Shown here: positions 60,718 through 64,000 of the stretch, piece after piece
Position numbering within the stretch: position 1 is the first letter of the stretch
Layout of the letters: every line of letters begins with the position of its first letter
Assembly (NCBI GenBank): GCA_002424045.1
Contig: DIPH01000051.1
Coordinates: 62,001 to 126,000 of the forward strand
Length of the DNA stretch: 64,000 bases
From: Firmicutes bacterium UBA5493
GTDB lineage: Bacteria; Bacillota; Limnochordia; Darwinibacteriales; Darwinibacteriaceae
Reading direction: 5' to 3'
Notes under the pieces: model-generated
The model's database searches: none
What the model was told of the DNA's origin: nothing
What the model saw: only the letters and a program-made list of their open reading frames with translations
Position numbers and translations under genes: made by a program

Positions 60718-61087
60718 GTGGAGTTTGTTAGATGTTTGTTCATCAATTTCCAAGTACTCAATTAGTGCGGCCTTCAGAATTTTCGAGTAGTTCACGCCCT
60801 GTTCCTCAGCGATGTCCTTCAACCATGCTGGAATTGTAAGATTCGTCTTAACTGCCCGATTATCTAGTTCGTTCTTGATCATCCCCGGGAACACCGATAT
60901 GGGAGTAACTATACTTCCTTGTGCTGTATGCGGATCCAGTTCCGGATTTTTACTAGGGGAGGGTAACTCATCGCCGTCCTTTTCCATCCCATAGACATGT
61001 CTAGTTGGATGTGTGAACCTTTCGTTCTAGCTTCAATCTCTCGCCAACGTCTTGGCCGAGAATTTTCAGAAGTTCTCTGGCAGCCAT
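60706..61087 (-). pseudogene. hicAB toxin-antitoxin remnant
   Basis: From the ATG at 61087 (good AGGAGG) the start MAARELLKILGQD is HicA-like. One missing G then breaks the frame; read one base over, it continues WREIEARTKGSHIQLD with the HicA Gly-Ser-His motif. The rest of hicA and the start of hicB are deleted. The next frame gives a HicB C-terminus: EKDGDELPSPSKNPEL, then DNRAVKTNLTIPAWLKDIAEEQGVNYSKILKAALIEYLEI, the ribbon-helix-helix region. Toxin activity should be lost because the RNase domain is incomplete. Confidence 0.82.
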
Positions 61088-61301
61088 TCCTGAACCTCCT
61101 GGAATAAATATACGCCTTTTTTATGCGTACGTCAATTTGCAGGGATAGTAAACTAAGGGCAATTCAATGTAGGACTTGGCTTTACGTAGCCCAAGGTTCG
61201 ACACAGCTGCCTGCACTCCTACAACTATTCCCAATTTTCCGTTATTGGGGTGCAAAAATCGACCGTAGGGTCACGCTGCGCATTTTCCATGTTCTGCACA
61301 T

Positions 61302-61358
61302 GAAAAGAGGGCCGCGAAAAATGAATCAACTCGAGTTCATTTGCCACAGCCCCTTTTC
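61302..61358 (-). terminator. Terminator of the GATase/M20/nucleoside hydrolase operon
   Basis: On the minus strand GAAAAGGGGC pairs with GCCCTCTTTTC (one bulge), with an inner ATGAA/TTCAT pairing. It follows the GATase-like stop by six bases. Confidence 0.65.
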
Positions 61359-61363
61359 TTATT

Positions 61364-62107
61364 CTAGCTTCCTAACCAGTTGACTAATTGTTGCCAAAAC
61401 TGATTATACTGTCGCCACTCTACAAACTCAGCTGAACCCCAGTGGGGTGCACAATCAGATGCAAAAGCAGCAGTCTTGCCCTTTCCATACGAACCAACGA
61501 CCAAAATTGGATCTTGATCGGCTGTCACTAGTACGCTTGCGTCAACCTTTGGGGTCAATTTATTGTACCCTAGAAGCATAGGCCAGGTAGTATCTAAACC
61601 CTGGACAACTGGATGTGCAGAGTTAACGACTTTGGGATACAAGCCTTCAGGAACTTCCACCCGATCATCGTATTCCATCATTGTAACGGGTAGAATCTCT
61701 TCCACAGGGGTATGTCTATACTTTCCTTTGCCATCAATTCCAGTGAAGGATAAATAACCCCCTACCATAAGGAAAGCACCGCCTTGATCAACATAGTCCC
61801 GAAACAGCTTAAGACGATTAGGCGTTGCAATGGATCTTTCAAACGTATCGGGATGCAGCAACAGCGTATTAGCACCAATATCACTTAAAATGACGGCACT
61901 GTACTCCTGCAGATCTCTTAACGCTGTTGGCACTTTACTTGGGGCGTGATGGTTTGGAATATAGTCAACTTGGTAACCCCCAGCCTCTAGGGCCCCAATC
62001 AACCACTCGGCACCCTCACCATACTTTGTGGTGAAAAATGCATCAAAACCCTTCTGGTGTACTGAAAATACTTCCCAGCTTTCACCGACCAATAATACTT
62101 TCTTCAT
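61364..62107 (-). CDS. Putative glutamine-amidotransferase-like (GATase1_like) protein
   Basis: 247 residues. KKVLLVGESWEVFSVHQKGFDAFFTTKYGEGAEWLIGALE start, LRDLQEYSAVILSDIGANTLLL, DQGGAFLMVGGYLSFTGIDGKG, VVGSYGKGKTAAFASDCAPHWGS. This is the pattern of the Pfam GATase1_like family; the usual nucleophile Cys is not obvious, so it is perhaps a ligand-binding or non-amidotransferase member. Its neighbours suggest a role in nucleoside or amide use. Confidence 0.75.
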   Translation of the reverse strand: MKKVLLVGESWEVFSVHQKGFDAFFTTKYGEGAEWLIGALEAGGYQVDYIPNHHAPSKVPTALRDLQEYSAVILSDIGANTLLLHPDTFERSIATPNRLKLFRDYVDQGGAFLMVGGYLSFTGIDGKGKYRHTPVEEILPVTMMEYDDRVEVPEGLYPKVVNSAHPVVQGLDTTWPMLLGYNKLTPKVDASVLVTADQDPILVVGSYGKGKTAAFASDCAPHWGSAEFVEWRQYNQFWQQLVNWLGS

Positions 62108-62120
62108 CTGTTTTCCCTCC

Positions 62121-63383
62121 TTATGAATCTACGCCACACCACTTGATTAACAGGCTGGCATACATATAGATCGCAGTTAAATAGTCTTCTACTCCTATAG
62201 CCTCATTAATGCTGTGGGCATCTTCGGGTTTACCAGGACCGAGAACAATTGTTGGAATCCCGGTAATGTTCTGAAGCAAGCGTGCATCATTTCCTGCTGG
62301 TGAAGCAGTAATTACTTTGCCCTCGGGAATAACTGACTTGGCGACTTTCACCAACTGGTGCTCAATATCAATTTCATAAGGCTTGCCCTCTTGGTACATT
62401 TCCACCCCAACAGGGTTTTCTTGTAGCCATGGTTCTGACGCTTCTAATGATCTTACTGCTTGCAAGATATCGTCCTCGATGACTGCTTTTGTAAGTCCAG
62501 GAAAATAATGGACACAAATCTTAAACTCGCAATCAGGTGGAACAGTAGATCCTGCCTCTCCTCCATGTATTTCCCCAATATTTAAGGTTGGTGGAGGCAT
62601 TAAGGGATGCTTGTAATTCATTAGCCACTTATGTTCTAGCTCGTAAAGGCGAGCAATGAGCTTGATGGCGTAATCTATGGCATTTTCCCCTTCCCACTTG
62701 CGTCCAGAATGGATAGCCTTACCCCGAAAGGAAAACTTATAGAACAAAAATCCCATGTGGCCAACTTGGAGATGTAAGTCAGTTGGTTCACAGACGACGG
62801 CCGCATCAGCCTCACATCCCTCAACAGCAAAGGCTAATGTGCCATTGCCACCGCCCTCTTCATCAATTACACTCTGGAAATAAACATCCCCTTTCAGGGA
62901 TAACCCAGCCGACTTTACTAGATCGATGGCTGATAAAGCTGCCATTAAGCCACCTTTCATGTCCGTGCTTCCTAACCCAAGGATCTTCCCATCAACCTCT
63001 TCACCGCTAAAGGGATCAAAATCCCAAAGTTCCCGATTTCCATATGGCATCGTATCTACGTGCCCATTTAAAATAATGGAATTGCCTCCGCCACTGCCGC
63101 GAAACGTGCCAAGCAAGTTGGGTCGATCGGTATAGTTGTGACCAGGATTACCCTCGCCATAGTCTTTAATTCCCTTTTGAATAATCTCTTCATTTACTTC
63201 GCGAAACTCGGGAACACCACCCATTCTCTCAATTTGTTCTGCTAGCACCTTTTGACCCTTAAGCTCATTACCGCCATCAATGCCATGACCAATCACGCTG
63301 GTATCACATCTGATGAGTTCTTGTAACAAACCAATGTACTTGGTTCTGTTCTTGGTAAGTGCAGTTTGTAAAATGTCAGTCAT
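62121..63383 (-). CDS. M20 family metallopeptidase/deacylase (ArgE/DapE-like)
   Basis: 420 residues. Metal ligands and catalytic residues: NGHVDTMPYG (His, Asp), GLGSTDMKGG (bridging Asp), DEEGGGNGT (Glu pair), VCEPTDL, and C-terminal GPGKPEDAHSINEAI (His). It hydrolyses an N-acyl or peptide bond, with acetylornithine or succinyl-diaminopimelate type substrates in characterised members; the operon context does not point to arginine or lysine synthesis. Coupled closely to the genes on both sides. Confidence 0.92.
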   Translation of the reverse strand: MTDILQTALTKNRTKYIGLLQELIRCDTSVIGHGIDGGNELKGQKVLAEQIERMGGVPEFREVNEEIIQKGIKDYGEGNPGHNYTDRPNLLGTFRGSGGGNSIILNGHVDTMPYGNRELWDFDPFSGEEVDGKILGLGSTDMKGGLMAALSAIDLVKSAGLSLKGDVYFQSVIDEEGGGNGTLAFAVEGCEADAAVVCEPTDLHLQVGHMGFLFYKFSFRGKAIHSGRKWEGENAIDYAIKLIARLYELEHKWLMNYKHPLMPPPTLNIGEIHGGEAGSTVPPDCEFKICVHYFPGLTKAVIEDDILQAVRSLEASEPWLQENPVGVEMYQEGKPYEIDIEHQLVKVAKSVIPEGKVITASPAGNDARLLQNITGIPTIVLGPGKPEDAHSINEAIGVEDYLTAIYMYASLLIKWCGVDS

Positions 63384-63395
63384 TCAGTCATCACC

Positions 63396-64000
63396 CTAGT
63401 ATTTCTGGATAGTGTCAATCAAAAGATCCCAGAATCTGTTCTGGTCAAGCTCCAAGGCTACATCCACATTAGCTGATTTCGCCGTTACTCCATAGAAATC
63501 ACAGACAGTTCGACCATAACAAGGTCCTTTGCTCGTATCAATAACAACAGGTAGCTTTTGGGTCTTGATTAAACTGGGGTCGATTACATAGGCCACAGCA
63601 CACACATCATGCAAAGGCGGAGCTTCGAAGTTGAACTCTCTCTTATACGTGGAGCCAAAGAACTCCAGCAATTCCACAACCACCTGCGCTACTGGTGAGT
63701 TAATCTGACCAATACGGGCCACAACATCCGGATACGCCTTGGCCTGATGTGTAAGATCTAAACCAATCATGGTAACCGGTAATCCACTTTCAAAAACTAC
63801 ATGGGCTGCCTCAGGGTCAACATAAATATTGAACTCCGCCGAAGGGGTATGGTTTCCCATACCATAAGCCCCACCCATCAACACGATCTCTTTGATTCCC
63901 TCTTTGATGCGAGGTTCTTTCATAAGTGCCAATGCTATATTGGTTAGTGGTCCAGTGGGAATCAGAACTAACTCCTTATCGTACTTGAGGCATTCTTCAA
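63396..64000 (-). CDS. Inosine-uridine nucleoside hydrolase (5' end outside window)
   Basis: Open to base 64000; about 200 residues seen. VLIPTGPLTNIALAL, IVLMGGAYGMGNHTPSAEFNIYVDPEAAHVVF and the His in LHDVCAVAY match the IunH/RihA family, including Asn in EFNIYVDPEA that binds ribose. The Ca2+-binding N-terminal DTDPGxDD lies outside. It splits ribonucleosides into base and ribose; the ribokinase at 47444 could use the ribose. Confidence 0.93.
   Translation of the reverse strand, partial: EECLKYDKELVLIPTGPLTNIALALMKEPRIKEGIKEIVLMGGAYGMGNHTPSAEFNIYVDPEAAHVVFESGLPVTMIGLDLTHQAKAYPDVVARIGQINSPVAQVVVELLEFFGSTYKREFNFEAPPLHDVCAVAYVIDPSLIKTQKLPVVIDTSKGPCYGRTVCDFYGVTAKSANVDVALELDQNRFWDLLIDTIQKY

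Noticed and set aside
60444..60731. 95-codon plus-strand frame
   Set aside because: No ribosome site, odd composition and overlap with the hicB remnant hairpin; no family pattern.
61123..61383. 86-codon plus-strand frame
   Set aside because: Runs through the terminator and the 3' end of the GATase-like gene; looks non-coding.
1..64000. CRISPR array or phage/integrative element
   Set aside because: No regularly spaced direct repeats, integrase, or phage structural genes were seen; the repeats present are scattered single palindromes.

Overview
The window reads as a chromosome segment of an anaerobic, peptide- and glycan-using bacterium of the Bacillota (Firmicutes) type. I infer this from the strong AGGAGG-like ribosome binding sites, frequent GTG and TTG starts, TTGACA-17-TATAAT promoters, a Bce-type peptide-resistance module, and an oxygen/peroxide defence set typical of anaerobes (flavodiiron protein, rubrerythrin, peroxiredoxin). 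Genus cannot be fixed from sequence alone. No tRNA, rRNA, CRISPR array or intact transposase was seen.

Layout. 1-7.3 kb: partial TetR regulator with a palindromic operator, 2'-5' RNA ligase-like protein, flavodiiron protein, YeiH-type exporter, rubrerythrin, polysaccharide deacetylase, a HigB/HigA-type toxin-antitoxin pair whose antitoxin carries an ImmA-like protease domain, and a membrane FMN-binding protein. 7.3-18.9 kb: a broken DUF6544-like gene, a YtcJ-type amidohydrolase, the Bce-like response regulator/kinase/ABC module downstream of a threonine aldolase, an M24 peptidase abutting a frameshifted acetyltransferase, a Gfo/Idh/MocA dehydrogenase and a GNAT protein. 19.2-22.5 kb: sugar ABC importer 1. 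22.5-30.5 kb: HD protein, nitroreductase, a shortened AraC/GyrI protein, and an operon of five NqrB-F-like genes (no nqrA) ending in an unknown protein and a ferritin-like protein; then a cold-shock protein. 30.7-38.5 kb: DEAD-box helicase with an attenuator-like leader, then a five-gene oligopeptide ABC importer driven by a consensus promoter. 38.5-40.7 kb: decayed genes, repeats and a peroxiredoxin with its own promoter.

40.7-53.6 kb is the most interesting block: an eleven-gene minus-strand locus with a GH172/DUF2961 enzyme, sugar ABC importer 2, a KdsD-like isomerase, a ribokinase, a GH38 alpha-mannosidase, a HAD phosphatase, a deoxyhypusine-synthase-like protein, an HldE-like PfkB kinase and a GmhA-like isomerase. 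A TTGACA-17-TACAAT promoter followed by a perfect CRE/LacI-type operator precedes it. It looks like import and breakdown of a mannose/furanose-containing glycan coupled to a heptose-phosphate-like branch. 53.6-64 kb: remnants of a P-type ATPase, a LacI regulator, a solute-binding protein and a hicAB pair, an AAA/DUF4143 ATPase, sugar ABC importer 3, and a GATase-like/M20 peptidase/nucleoside hydrolase operon running off the end.

Two themes run through the window. First, at least ten genes are frameshifted, internally deleted or reduced to fragments. Second, a GGGACNGTCCC palindromic repeat family lies between genes or at their 3' ends, often beside the broken ones. None of the three sugar importers encodes its ATPase, so a shared one elsewhere is expected.
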